A program made the position numbers and the translations under genes. The notes under the pieces were generated by a model that searched no databases, was not told the origin of the DNA, and saw only the letters and a list, made by a program, of their open reading frames with translations. From Leguminivora glycinivorella (lineage: Eukaryota; Arthropoda; Insecta; Lepidoptera; Tortricidae), in NCBI RefSeq assembly GCF_023078275.1, contig NC_062998.1, positions 15,265,916 to 15,329,915 on the forward strand: DNA of 64,000 nt. The letters are read 5' to 3'. Numbering within the stretch: the stretch's first letter is position 1; every line of letters starts with the position of its first letter. Positions 34,036 through 47,200 of this stretch are shown piece after piece.

Positions 34036-35518
34036 ATAATACTTACTTACTACTTACTTACTCCGTTGGCTTAGTGCCCCAAAATGAGACTTGGCCTCCG
34101 ATATAAGACAGCGCCACTTTTCTCGGTCCTGCTCTCGCCAATTCTTGACTTGGAGTTCACAGATCCGCCTCCACCATGTCGCTCCAGCGATACCTAAGGC
34201 GTCCGGCAGGTCATCCTCCTGCTTGGCGACCCAGGTATGCTCTTTTCACATTTCGATCCTCATCCATCCTCTCGAGATGGCCCAACCAACGGAGTCTGTG
34301 TGCTTTAGTCTCTCCTATGATGTTAGGTTCAGCCACTATGTCTTCGATTTCACTGTTCCTAAGGATTCTCCAGCTTCCATCCGGTCTTCGTTTGGGGCCC
34401 AATATTTTCCGTAGGATCTTCCTCTCTGCAACTAGTAGCATATTCTCCTCTTTAAGTGTCGGTGTCCAAGCTTCACATCCGTAGGTTAGGATCGGGCGTA
34501 TTACGGTCTTGTAGATTCGGATCTTTGTGCTTCTACTTAAAAGCTTGGACACTAACACCTTATGAAGAGCTGCGCTACCTCTCAAGGTATTCTGGATCCT
34601 AATTTTGATATCCTCGTCACGCTTGTTGGTGTCTGTAATTTTGTCACGCCCGTGAACACTATATCTCCTACATGCAGATTTTGAGGTGGAGCGTGGGTGT
34701 TTTTGTAGCGTCGCATATGAAGATATTCCGTTTTTCGTGTTATTAACTTAGGCCGACCTTTTTTGCTTCTGTTGCTAGAGTCCTGACGCTTTGCCGTACT
34801 TCATTTATAGAGCCTCCAAGTAGAGCTAGATCACCTGCATAGCCTATCACCTTATGCTCTCCATTCAGTTCCAGACCCCCTTCCAGTGCTAAAACTTTCC
34901 TTAGGACATACTCAAGAACCAAATTAAAAAGCATGGGTGACAGTGCATCGCCCTGTTTCAGTGCCGTGATTACTGCGAATTCCTCTGTCAGCTCTCCGCC
35001 AACTGTAACCAGCATTTTGCTTTCTTTCGTGTCGACTTCGATCATTTCATTCTGACCAGTTTTAGTGGAATCCTAAAGTACCTGAGGATGTTGAAAAGAC
35101 TGTTTCTGTCAATGCTGTCGTAGGCTTTGGAGAAGTCCACGAACACCGAGTGTGTACTCCGGCCGAACTCCCACCTTTTCTCCATCAACTGCTTCAGAAG
35201 AAAGATTTGGTCAATGGTGCTACGGTTTCGCCGAAAGCCGCATTGGTAGTCTCCTAAGACTTTTTCTGCATACGGTTCCAATCTTCTGAGCAACACATAT
35301 GACAAAACCTTGTACGCAGTCGGCAGCAAGGCAATTCCACGGTAGTTCGTGCACTTTCTTTTACAGCCTTTTTTATGGACGGGGCATAAGACTCCTATAT
35401 TCCATTGCCCTGGTTGTTTTTCTATGTCCCAGATTTCGCGCAGGAGCAGGTACGTACAATTGGCTCTGTGCCGCGCCTCCACCATATTTCCATACTTCGG
35501 GAGACCGCTTTTAATAAT
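34036..35518 (-). pseudogene. Decayed non-LTR reverse transcriptase (YAGD at the active site)
   Basis: Three minus-strand pieces in different phases (35485-35042, 35045-34743 and 34585-34211) together give an RT domain. They carry NYRGIALLPTAYKVLS, FRRNRSTIDQIF, VFVDFSKAYDSIDR, KQGDALSPMLFN, then GYAGDLALLG where YADD is expected, and a C-terminal ILTYGCEAWT segment. At least two frameshifts and the Asp-to-Gly change make it inactive. The endonuclease domain is absent. The 3' end is an (AGTA)n tail at about 34040-34064. It resembles the RTE-like group, but the clade is not settled. Confidence 0.85.
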
Positions 35519-36263
35519 AAATAATAATATTTTCTTTTAAATTATTAGGTAATTGTCAATCCCGTTTCACGTCCCTATTTACCGGGTCTCTAACAATGGG
35601 GTATTACTTATATTAGTCAATTGACCCCATTTGACAATACTTCAAGTATACTATATGTAAGTATACCATATTATTTGCCATAAAAAAAATACACAGATAA
35701 AATTCAAACGTGTCATAAATCCTCAATTCAAGCCACACCGGCGTCACCAGTCCTAAAATTATATACAAGAAAAAAGTACAGAAATAATATTACAGGTCTT
35801 TTAGACTCTTGCCCGGTTAAGTCAACTCTTGAAAGAGTTTGGCGACTGAGCGCACCGCAAGAGAATTCTAAAATCGAGCAGCTTGAAAAGGAAAGGAATT
35901 ATTTTAGTGTAAGCGGAGGCGGATATAAATAAATTCTTGGCGAACCTAATACTAGTATATCATGGAATGGTATTTTATTACATATGCTGAGAAAAAGAAA
36001 CAGATATTCTTTTTCATCATCGTTCATGGTCCGACATGTTCTTGTCAGATTTTTTTTTGTTGGTAACTATACATAGGTATGTACCTAAAAAGAAGCCGCA
36101 AGCGCAACAAACACGACGTAGACGTGACAGTGACCCATCTAACTTGGACTCACGAGGCCTGCGTCAAATGTGACCTTTAACGCATTGAACGCAGCGCCCC
36201 ACTCAGCCACCCAAATGTTAGATCGACCCCGCATAGATTTTAAGCCAGAGTTCCGTAGTAAAA
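35519..36263. other. No feature seen
   Basis: AT-rich sequence. A patch near 36105-36235 (CACGAGGCCTGCGTCAAATG) is GC-richer but unassigned. Confidence 0.5.
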
Positions 36264-36265
36264 TA

Positions 36266-37516
36266 TTGGGTTGGTAAGAAAGTAATGAGTGAATCATAAC
36301 CAATATTGTAATTTTTATTTAATTTATTATTTTAATCATTTATCAAAAATATAACGGCCTTCGTTATCTACTACTTGTCTCCATCGTTCTGGTAAAGAAT
36401 GAATAGCATCGGCGAAGAAGTTCTTAGGTTTAGATTCAAAAAACTCAGCTATGTACTGTCGTAGATGGGCTTGATCATCGAACTTTTTTTCATTCAAGGT
36501 ATTGCTTAGCGATCTGAACAATGCGTAATCCGTAGGTGCCAAGTCTGGAGAGTACGGTGGATGAGGTATCACTTTCCAACCTAGCTCCAATAGCTTTAGC
36601 CGAGTCACTTTTGCAATGTGTGGGCGAGCATTGTCGTGTAAGAAAAAAACTTTAGCATGCTGTGGACGATTCTGACAGATTTTTTGGTATAAATTTTCAA
36701 GCTGATTACAGTATACTGATGCGGTAACAGTCATTCCACTTGGTAGGAGTTCCCAGTGAATAATACCATGAATATCCCACCAAACGGACAGCATAACTTT
36801 TTTCGGGTGAGGCCCTGTTTTTAGTGCCTCTATTCCTTTTTCGTTTGGAGCTAGCCACTGACGTTTGCGTGTGTGATTTATATAAAAGATCCATTTTTCA
36901 TCTCCAGTGATAAGATGGTCCAACAAGTTGAATGTGCGGCGAAAAGACAGAAGTTGTATGCAGATATCGGCACGGCCGTTTAGTTGATGTCTATCAAGTT
37001 CGTGCGGTATCCAAACACTGTATTTGTAGTTTTTTCACAACTCGTGTAAATGTGTTTCTATGGTGACATGAGAGCAGCCTAACTCGGTAGCAAGAGTACG
37101 ACTCGTTAGCCTCGGATCTCCTTCAATTAAGGTTTTTAATTTGGCTACATCAATCTTCACCGGTCGACCAGACTTAGGTTGATCTGATAATGAAAAGTCG
37201 CCACTACGAAACCGCTGGAACCATCGTTTCGCCGTGGCCTCAGACACAACTTCAGGAGCAACACGCTGACATATATTACGCACTGCTTCGGCGGCTGAAT
37301 GGCCAGACTGAAATTCATATAGTAAGCAATGCCTTACATGTACTTTTAATTCGTCCATTTTCTTCCTTATAATAGCTCGGCGACAGCTAGTGAATGACTG
37401 ACGAGAAACTGTGCGACTCGCCCTTTATATACTTTCGACCATAGAAGTTTCTAGAACTCTCTCAAAAATTTTATGTGGAATTCAATCGATCGCTCATTAC
37501 TTTCTTACCAACCCAA
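36266..37516 (-). mobile_element. Mariner transposon 2 (1251 bp), nearly complete
   Basis: TIRs begin TTGGGTTGGTAAGAAAG and match perfectly for 24 bp, then with one mismatch to about 27 bp. TA flanks both ends (36264-36265 and 37517-37518). The interior is a mariner transposase frame on the minus strand with a single stop. Its TIRs and protein differ from the mariner at 11.5 kb, so this is another family. Confidence 0.95.
36336..37358 (-). pseudogene. Mariner transposase with a single premature stop
   Basis: The frame from 37358 to 36336 is in one phase throughout and is full length (341 codons). A TGA at 37035-37037 ends the first 107 codons; the rest continues in frame from about 36926. 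The N-terminal part has the helix-turn-helix region (ATAKRWFQRFRSGDFSLSD). After the stop come YSVWIPHEL (the mariner WVPHEL motif), ITGDEKWIF, FLHDNARPHIAK and PPYSPDLAPTDY. The spacing of the last two Asp is 34 residues (DD34D). No frameshift is seen. Confidence 0.92.
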
Positions 37517-37518
37517 TA

Positions 37519-38244
37519 GTACCAGAATTCTGTTTTATTTTATTATTTTATTACATATCCTGTGATTACAAGCTTTATATTGCCGTGTTTTATATTGTTT
37601 ATTGAAAGAAATCTGGGAGTATTTTTGACCCATTTCCCGATAGAAATGAAATTTTGCATAAATATTTGAATATGTAGCTAAATCTGATGGCAGTCAATAT
37701 TACGATTACAAGAATCTGGTCTAATAACGCTCATGGTTATGGAAACTGTGTTAAACAACGCAACCTATTTGTGTTTAGGGTGTTTAGTATAGTCTCGATG
37801 GGTAGGTATTTGTATACCTATGGTAAGTATAGTACAGTCGACGATAAAAGGTCGCATATCTATGTCGTAAATACATTATAGAAATAAAAAACACGATCAC
37901 ATACTTAATGAAGTTAAATAAATAAAGCACTGTTAATTTAAGCATATTACGAAGCTGTAGATGGTGCTAGGAAAGAATACGGTCTACAAGCGCACGTAAA
38001 CCATTTCTACCTATGTAAATGAACCTAGTTTCGTTTCAATAACCCTATTTACATTGGTAGCCAGCCAAAAACGACCCCAAAGTTTGAAATTTTGATATTC
38101 TATACAGTGATATTTTTCATGGCGAGGCATCACCATCAACCATCACGCTTCCAATTCCACGCATTCTCCAGAACATTTTTTTTCAACTTTGTTACGAATA
38201 GGTACTTGCGCCTAGACATTACGCATATACTTAGTAATATGTTT
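37519..38244. other. No feature seen
   Basis: AT-rich. A lone TACAGTCGACGATAAAAG at 37842 is one end of the CAGTC MITE type without a partner. Confidence 0.5.
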
Positions 38245-38350
38245 TTTTATACCACATGGTGGCAAACAAACATACGGCCCGTCTGATGGTAAGCAGTCAC
38301 CGGAGTCTATGGACGCTTGCAACTCCGGAGGTGTTACTTGCGCGTTTTTG
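38245..38350 (+). repeat. Interspersed repeat of the GGTGGCAAACAA type
   Basis: Carries ACATGGTGGCAAACAAACAT, ACGGCCCGTCTGATGGTAAG, CAGTCACCGGAGTC and TGCAACTCCGGAGGTGTTAC. This order of words is very common in moth and butterfly genomes and is related to 13114-13200 and 4838-4905. Confidence 0.75.
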
Positions 38351-38607
38351 AAGAACTCGATAGGTACATCAGCTATTATTTAGCCCTTACCTTTTTCAGT
38401 TGATCTGACTGAAGGATCCGCAACTAACTGGCAGACTCGTATTCTTATCCAGTAGATTAATACGATTTTCATCGTGCAGTCGCATTTTCAGTTAGGCAGT
38501 AAGTAGTATTTGATGAAATTGGAAGATGGTGATATGCCTGAAAACCAAAATATTCTTTCAGTACCTACCTGTTTCAGTCTTAGTACGCATTCATGTCGAT
38601 TAATTAA

Positions 38608-39666
38608 TAATTGAGGAGTGTCTTTTCAAAAGGGCTTATGATATACTTTGAACTTTATACATACTTTGAACTTTTTTTGGGAAATCGAGAAAATAGTTAT
38701 TTGTTATACAAGGGGGCAAAGTTGTATTTTAACGCCGAGTGTGGAATTGAAAAACGAGCAAGTGAAAGTGATGTAATAGAATCCTGAACTTGCGAGTTTT
38801 TTTAACACACGAGAAGTAAAATACATTTGCACCCGAGTGTAACACAAAACTTTTCTCCTCACTATAGCGAGGAAACTACAACGCAAAAAATGCGTTTATC
38901 ACTGCTTCCAGTAGTTCCACAGGTGGTAAATCATTTTTATTACTAGATTCACCTACCTTTATCAATTTTAAAACAGTTAATTTGACTTTATTCAAGGTCA
39001 AATTACTTTACCCACTAGTGGATAAAATGCGTTTTTACCCGCTGGTATTAAAGGACAAAACACGTGTTTCCGAGCTAGTGAGGGGAAAACATAATTCCAC
39101 GGTATTATTTATTATTATTTTGTTTCTTTACATAATAACATAAAATTATAAAAGACTATAAGATAAGTAATAGAAATATATACAATTCCACGGTATTGAT
39201 TTTGAAATTAATATTTAATTTGCAAAATTGTAAGTTGACGTTAATGCTATGATTACATCAAACGTAACATGTGTACCTAAATAAATATTTAATTACCATA
39301 TTTTTTTGAGAATTAAGCACTTTTGATGCGAACTTTTGGGAATTAAGCCCTTTTGTTGTGGCCTTGCAGCGTAAATGTTATTATTTTAAAATAGTTTTAT
39401 TTTATTTTTGGATTTATTAACGTTAGTTGATATGAATGTTGTTGTAATACATACATTGGTTTATCCACATAAATAATCATTACACATTTTTCAAAATGTG
39501 TTCTAAACTTTTGATGTTAATCTTTTTTTTTAAAGATCAAGGCGAGACTTTTTGAACTTTTATCTCAAAACAACGCGTAATTTTCTATACTAAAAAAAAC
39601 TGCATTCATAGTTTTAAAAAAATGAAAAAATGGAAATAAGCCCTTTTGAAAAGACACTCCTCAATT
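38608..39666. mobile_element. Non-autonomous TIR element with 32-bp perfect ends
   Basis: TAATTGAGGAGTGTCTTTTC, then AAAAGGGCTTAT at the left, is exactly inverted at the right end. No clear target duplication. Repeat B copy 2 lies inside, so this element was itself hit by an insertion. No transposase frame. Confidence 0.75.
38701..39093 (-). repeat. Interspersed repeat family B, copy 2
   Basis: Inverse match to 4917-5348, from TTGTTATACAAGGGGGCAAA to GCTAGTGAGGGGAAAAC. It lies inside the TIR element at 38608-39666. Confidence 0.75.
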
Positions 39667-41223
39667 AAGGCCGAGAGTAGTCATCCGTCAATTTCGATTT
39701 TTTTTCCTGTCATCCCCACAAACAATTTAAAGTAGAAAATCTATCGATCGGTAGAGATTAGGAGTCTTATACAAAGAGTGACGTGGAGATACAATATAGG
39801 TTAGTTCTTTACGTAGACTAATTCAAGATAATTTACTATTTATTACCTACTCTACTAAGTAGGTATGCTTTATTAATCGACTATGTATTCCGTTAAATAA
39901 TCAACTAGACTAGATGAAGATTAGTAGGTAGCAATTCAAACTTGAGTCTTCGTGGCTTTCCATTCATCATAGCTAGAATATTGTCCACGCCTAGCGACAT
40001 CTAGTGATACGCTGCAAAACTTGCCTTTGTTGCTTTCTTGTAGGTGTCTACAAATACAAAGCACAAAATTTGTATTGATGAAATTCTCGCTTGAATCTAG
40101 GTTGAAAAGAAAATGTCTCTCACAAATGCATTCATAAGTAAATAAATTTAAAATACCTTCCCATATAATTATGTGAGCGCTTTAAGTTATATTGAAGCAA
40201 TTTAGTGGCACGTATTCCTATAATAAACATATCTCAGTAATAATTTAATGTGTTTAAGTTTGTTTGTTAAGAATACAAATAGGTAGGTATCTGGTAGATA
40301 TATTTATTTATTTATTTAACTAGGTACCTACCTATGTATACATATAAATAATAATGAAGATATTTTAAGAGAATTTTAGGAATTAAGTTTATCATGGGTG
40401 GGTGCTTCGCTTTGGTAATTCTCGACTATAGTACCTACATCTACATTATATATAGAATATACTTAATACCAGTTGTATCTATATAAATACCATAACTTAT
40501 TATTTATGTAGTAATATGTGTCAAATAAAATACAGAAAATATTTGTACCTTTACAAACATCAGATTATAAAGGAAGTAGTTAAATGTAGCAATTCAACAT
40601 ATGCCAAGCCAATCTAATGTATAATTATTAATAATTGAGTAAATAGAATTTCATAATTAAACATCTTATCCTGTAAAATCCTGTACTTAAATCAAAAAGT
40701 AATTGTAAATTAGTAAATGTAAATAAAAAAATATAATAGGCGAGGCACGTCACGTACCTTTAGTCCGAATTGCACCTTAGTACTTTTACAAAATACTTTT
40801 AAAGTAGTAGACATTAACTGATTATTTTATTTGTAACTGTTTAGTAATACTTGAAAGATTATTGTTTACAATTATTAAAAAATTTGTAATTTTTATTAAG
40901 AATTAACTATAATATAGTACATGTTTTGCTCGAACATTTTACATTAGTGCAATTTGGACCATAACCGGGTTTACTCTCTTCTTCTCTCTGTCATCCCACT
41001 CATAAATCTGGCATCCCCACCGGGTGTGTGTGCGACGTTCAACTTGTGTATTTGTAATTTACTCAATTTTAATAGTAAACAATGTGTTTAATATATTAAT
41101 CAAATGTACAATGCTAAAATATAATTATTTTGTAGTCAATGTCGTATAACAGTAGTTTCTTACACTTACTGCATTGATGTGAGTTCTCGTGCTTTGTCTT
41201 CGCGTGTGACAATATACTCCAAA
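39667..41223 (+). other. Upstream region and likely 5' UTR of msn
   Basis: AT-rich sequence without a protein frame. GTCCGAATTGCAC (40763) and GTGCAATTTGGAC (40950) form a weak fold-back. A pyrimidine-rich segment at 40977-40995 and GTGTGTGTGCGACG at 41024 precede the start codon. The start has a good context (A at -3, G at +4). At 41177 ATGTGA is either a start-stop uORF or, as GTGAGT, a cryptic splice donor. No TATA box is convincing. Confidence 0.4.
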
Positions 41224-41289
41224 ATGGCGCATCAACTCGCACCGTCTGTAAATTGTTCATTGGACGACATTGACCTCAGCGCTCTAAAG
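41224..41289 (+). CDS. msn: msn exon 1 (start codon)
   Basis: Codons 1-22, beginning MAHQLAPSVNCSLDDIDLSA, the conserved insect msn N-terminus. Donor AAG|GTAATA, phase 0. The start context CAAAATGG is strong. Confidence 0.92.
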
Positions 41290-44200
41290 GTAATATTTTG
41301 AAATAAACTACTGTTATTTTCTATCTAATCTAATTAATTGGGAGACCCTAATTCATAAGGTCCAAGTGAAATTCTCAATCAATTATTGAAAGGGCAATGA
41401 TCTCACTGGGCGTGATTCATAGTGAAGGTTTAATAATGAGGCTTTATCGTGCAATTAAGAGTATAATGCGTCATTTCAGGATCCCGCTGGTATATTCGAA
41501 CTCATAGAAGTGGTTGGCAATGGCACTTATGGACAGGTGTATAAGGTATGTCTTATTTTACTTGGTCACATCTACACAGGTATGTATTTTACATCTACCC
41601 TTAAATCCGGTCGCGAATAGATACATAACGTTGGCTTATCGTAGGTAAATATATGCACTTAACATTTGTTTGCTAGGCGAAATGTATGTTATGGTACATA
41701 ATGTAGTAGGTACCATATATTTATTACCAATTGGATTCAATCTAGTACTAATTGTTTGCTAGTTGAGACTAAACTATGTTTCAGTATGTCATTATAACAT
41801 AACATGAATTGATTCCTACTCTAATCCCACTTAAATATGGTAACATAACATTATATATGTATAATTTTGTGCTACTTATTATTGGTGCATGATAACAGAT
41901 AGTGCAGAACTGGAATAGTGTACTTTAAATAAATAAAACAATGTGTCACACTGATAACTAATGTTTAACAAATTCTATTATTATGATAATTATAGTGTGG
42001 AATACATTCAATTGTGATGAAATGTGTTTTGGCATGACTAATCGCCTGAAAGATTTGGGAATTATTATACAGGAATCCCAGATTTGCATTATTAAATGCC
42101 AAAAGATGAAGTTACTGTTCATATACATATGTTAATCCTTTAAACAAGAAATAAGAATGTGCAAAGTTAAACAGACTCAAAAAATTAAAACTTTTTTAGT
42201 GACAAGTTATAACAAAAATTATTAACTCTATCATAAAATAATTAAATTTGTTTATTGTGTGCAAATATCATTGTTTTAGTTCTTCCAAATCATATGTTTA
42301 TATATAACTAGCTTTTACCCGCGGCTTCGCCCGCGTAATAAAAGTATTCATTAAGATTTTCATTTGGATCCGTAGGTTTCTCTGTAGGTATATTTATCTG
42401 CGATTATTTCGATTGCACATAATACTTTTGCTTGCAATGATTGTAGAATTACACATCGACCACAGCGTAGGTAATTCTAAATACGCTGGGGAAACCTTTA
42501 TAAACATCCCACATAGCCCGTATTTCGACACTATGATCGGTGGGTAAAAAGTACTTTTTTCTATTATCCCTTAAACATTTTTACATTTTGCTTATACTTA
42601 TCGCAAACGTAATCTTCAAGCAAGCAAACAACGATCGTCTTAGAGCACATTGATTGTAAAAGACCGCCGACCGATTATCCGTATCCCTCTAATGATACCC
42701 ATATTATCCGTATCCGTATCCCTATCTCTATCCCTATCGCTAACGCTAACACTACGCTATCCCTATCCCTTATCAAGATAACACTTTAAGTTCTCGCGCT
42801 TTGTACACATATTTAAAGTCACATACAGGTCGAACGCGATTAATTAACATTATTTTTACCTTTTTTCCCAACGTTTCGGCCAGGTTGCACTGGCCGTGGT
42901 CGCGGAAGACTGACGTCCCAGCAAAATGTCACCGGAGATGTAAACAACACAAAACTACCCGATATTAATTTATATAAATGTTCGGGGTAGACAAAAAAAA
43001 TATAATCTACCCGCTTTTAGTTAATGTTTATTTCCCACCATGTTTATTTTAAAGGTAAAAATAATGTTAATTAATCGCGTTCGACCTGTATGTGACTTTA
43101 AATATATGTTTAATGATTTCTTATCAAGTGCTAAAATATAAAGTTTCATGGTTTTATCATTTAAAATTAAGAAATCTTTTTCTTCTTTCTTTCTTTCAAC
43201 CTCTTTTTCAACCCCTTCATCCCTTTTTTTCGAAATAAAAAGTAGCCTATGTTCTGTCTCAGGGTCTAAAGATTGTCTGTTCCAAATTTCATCAAAATCG
43301 GTTGCGTGGTTTAAGCGGGAAAGCGTAACAGACAGACAGAGTTACTTTCGCATTTATAATATTAGTATGGATTAGTATGGATAAGATGGTTTACTAAAAC
43401 TATTTATTTTTAATCTCCTAATAAGATTTTTATTCACACTGAAAGACGACTTTTAGACTAATAGAAATATTCTAGTTGTAGACATACCAATTAATGACAG
43501 AAATCCAGGGAAATGTACTTCTCTTATACATATGTGGCTGGCTAAGCTACCATCCACACTCATAAGACGCATGTCTTGCGGCGCGCAACGGACGTCTCCG
43601 CCACGCCGCCTGAATGTAATTCAAAAAACGTCTCCTCAGTATAGTCCTCAGGTGGCGTGGCCTGGGGGCGCGTCTTACGTCCTTCCTATACAAAATGTAC
43701 TGGGAGACGTTTTTTGAATTACATTCAGGCGGCGTGGCGCGGACGTCTGTTCCGCACCTCAGGACATGCGTCTCTTAAGTGTGGCCGGTCCCTAATAAAG
43801 TTATATAAATTGTGTGATGGTTTAGGTGGTTTCGCACAGTCTAAATATTCTATAGTATAGACATAGACAAAGTAACAAAAATGTGTTTATTCCTAAACTA
43901 AACTGTATGTATATTCAATACCCTGTACCTGTCATATCCTTGTCCTGTTCACTAAATTAAGTTTGAACAATGGAAATTTATACCAAATTATTTAATAAAT
44001 AAGGTAGATTTTCCTTTGTTCACATTTTAAATAAAAAATTATAAATTTTGGTATAACCAGCCGTGCAGGCTTTTTGTTCAGAACATGCGAAAAATGTAAT
44101 GATTATGTTCTTTCAAAATCACACTAGGCAGGATGAGGATAATGTAGTAAAATACCACTTTCAGACAAAAAGTACCACCTTATTGATTGGATAGTTCCTA

Positions 44201-47200
44201 CAATGTTATTGCAAGTACTGGCTAATTGGCGTTCAATAAAGTTGAACTTTTGTCTTAAGTACCAACATGCTTTATTATGGTCAACATCATACCTTGGGTT
44301 TTGGGTGAGCTAATACATATTTAAACTTTGTTTTTTGTAAAATTTTCATGTCACTATTAATTTATTTTATTCATCATTTAGTAGCTCCAAATGTTTCAAT
44401 ATATGGTTTTTGCAGTTTTTGACTACTCAATTTTAAACATTCCCACACCCAAAACCTGGGGTTATTGTCATTTATATAGCTGCACTGCACATAATTATTG
44501 TTTGTTGCTCTGGCCTTGCATGATGCACATCTCTCTTGTTTGAGTAAAATAAACATGCGAATGTTTGAAATTATTTTATTCTATTTTTGTATAATTATAT
44601 ACCTACTATTCCTCATACCAGATTAAAAATAAAGTGGCAGGGAAAAGAGCACCTGGTACCCTAATAGCTTTTTGACTTAATAGATTTTTATTTAACCTAT
44701 TTATGAATATGATAACATATTGTGGTAACAACTAATTATGCCATCATTTAAAGTACGAAAGAATACATTAAGTTCATTATGAACTAAGAAGTTCATGAAG
44801 TGTAGATTGTTATGCTATTTGCGTAGATACGTAAATATAGATTATTTACGATGTAAACCAGCTTTGCGACTTTTATTTTTTATGGAAGATAACTAATCCC
44901 AAGTTAAATATTGATCAAGTTCTTATTATAATCTGCACACCTATGTTTTTTTTTTATATTCAATACCTTGTGAGCTCAACTATTTTCGTTGCTGTGAGCC
45001 CAATCTTATTAACACACAAGTAATGATTGGTACTAATAGGGCGTTTGTACGCATCACAATTAAAGAGTCCAGTCAATTTGTGTCAATGAACTTGGTTAAT
45101 TTAATTAAATGCTATTTAAGGAGACAATGAATGAAAGTTATACAAGTACAATAGTTTGTATGTTGCATTATTTTTCTTTGTGTAGCACATTTTAATTACA
45201 TATTAAACTGTATACAGTATAATTATACACCCTGTTTTTATTGAATTCCGTTAACTTTAAGGAAAGATTATTTAGTTTAAATGTAATCAATTTCTCTAAG
45301 AAACTAGCCTCTTACCTCTTACGGTTATCGAATTATTAAAAAAAAATTAATTACTGACCACGTGTGTTGCATCCCTTACCACTTCCTAATGTTATTTGTT
45401 TTGACATGTGCCGTCAATCACTTGACACTAACTTGAATATTATTCTTAAGGGTCTCACACACTAATTAATACATTTATTATGTATGAAAACGAGGAAAAA
45501 CATTTGTTGGCGAATTTAACTAAAAGTGAGAAGATGAGTAAGAACCTAACGACGTATCGAATTTAACGGAAAACAAAAAAACACGGTGTATATATTTCAC
45601 TATGTTTGTATATTTATCATCAATTCATTACATACTGTCTTTAGTAGGTATTTCTTTATTTATTTATTCCTTAAATTAACACTAAACATGTCAATCGTAC
45701 TGAGGGTATTATAGTTGACCGTAACTATTTTAACTTTTCTTGTAAATTAGTCTAAAAAGTATTTTGATTTTAGTTTTCTATCTGTAAGTCTTGTTGTGTC
45801 TTTATTATTTAGTGAGAACGTCATCACCTTTGGAATTGATGCCAATATGTTTCACTTTCAACTATTAAATCATACTATTCAACTTCGTTTTTTAAACACA
45901 GGGGCGCCATACCAAAACCGGCCAGCTCGCGGCCATCAAGGTTATGGATGTCACAGAGGATGAAGAGGAGGAGATCAAACTTGAGATCAACGTGCTAAAG
46001 AAGTATTCCAACCACCGTAACATTGCGACATACTACGGCGCGTTCATTAAGAAGAGTCCTCCGGGCAAAGATGACCAGCTCTGGCTGGTGATGGAGTATT
46101 GTGGAGCTGGTAAGTCTCATCCAAAATGGCATTTGACATATAACAAAGACATCTATAACTCCGTATAGACGGATCAAGTCTAAGAAAAAGACGTACCTCA
46201 AAGCCCTAGAGAAAAAGGTACGGTGGCCTAGATGGCGTTACACCTTTGGGGAATGCTCGGCTAGATGGCGCTAATATTAATAATAAATATAATAATGCAC
46301 TGTAATTATACATTTTACTTTGACAGTAACTCTCTCTAATACTCAATCCTCTTTGCATAAGGATAATAGTCCTGAAAAGAGTAGGACATTTTAATTTAAA
46401 GAATACACTGCTAAAACAATTTGAGTTCCTTGCAAGTACCGAATAGGTATGCACTAGGACTACGATGCATATGAATTTGATTTTGTCTGTTTTATTGAAT
46501 TCATATTTATTTTAAACTGAAAAATACGTAGCATCAAGCATTTTTCTTTCTGCTCCTTACAGGCTCGGTAACAGACTTAGTAAAATCAACAAAGGGTCAG
46601 TCTCTCAAGGAGGAGTGGATATCGTACATATGCCGGGAGATATTGAGAGGTCTCAGTTATTTACACTCCAACAAAGTCATCCATCGCGACATCAAAGGGC
46701 AAAATGTCCTTCTTACAGATAACGCTGAAGTCAAGCTGGGTAAGCGATTTTTTTGACGTTACATCATCTTATGTTTAACCCTCACTGCCATATCATTCAT
46801 GTAGTAAAGACCTTGCTGCATGTCCCTTCCGCAACAACGGATTAAAAATAAGATATTTAAATAAATAACAAAACTTATGTAATATGTAATTATTTAGTGT
46901 AAAACATTAAGTAATCTGATTGTGTTGCCAACAGTGGATTTTGGAGTATCAGCACAACTGGACAGGACAATCGGCAGGAGAAATACATTCATCGGCACTC
47001 CATACTGGATGGCGCCGGAGGTGATAGCGTGCGACGAGAATCCCGACGCGACTTACGACAATCGCTCTGACCTTTGGTCGCTCGGTATCACTGCACTCGA
47101 GATGGCCGAGAGTCAACCACCTCTGTGCGATCTGCATCCTATGAGAGCTCTCTTTCTTATCCCAAGGTAATTTACTTGCCCAGTTATTTATAATATTACG

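Larger units (their letters stand above)
41546..45901 (+). other. msn: msn intron 2 (4.4 kb)
   Basis: Non-coding. It holds repeat C (42308-43380) with a nested MITE, and a GC-rich fold-back (43549-43793). The rest is AT-rich without recognisable features. Confidence 0.7.

Noticed and set aside
34091..34484. + strand frames of 102-107 codons
   Set aside because: Antisense of the decayed reverse transcriptase, which has clear RT motifs on the minus strand.
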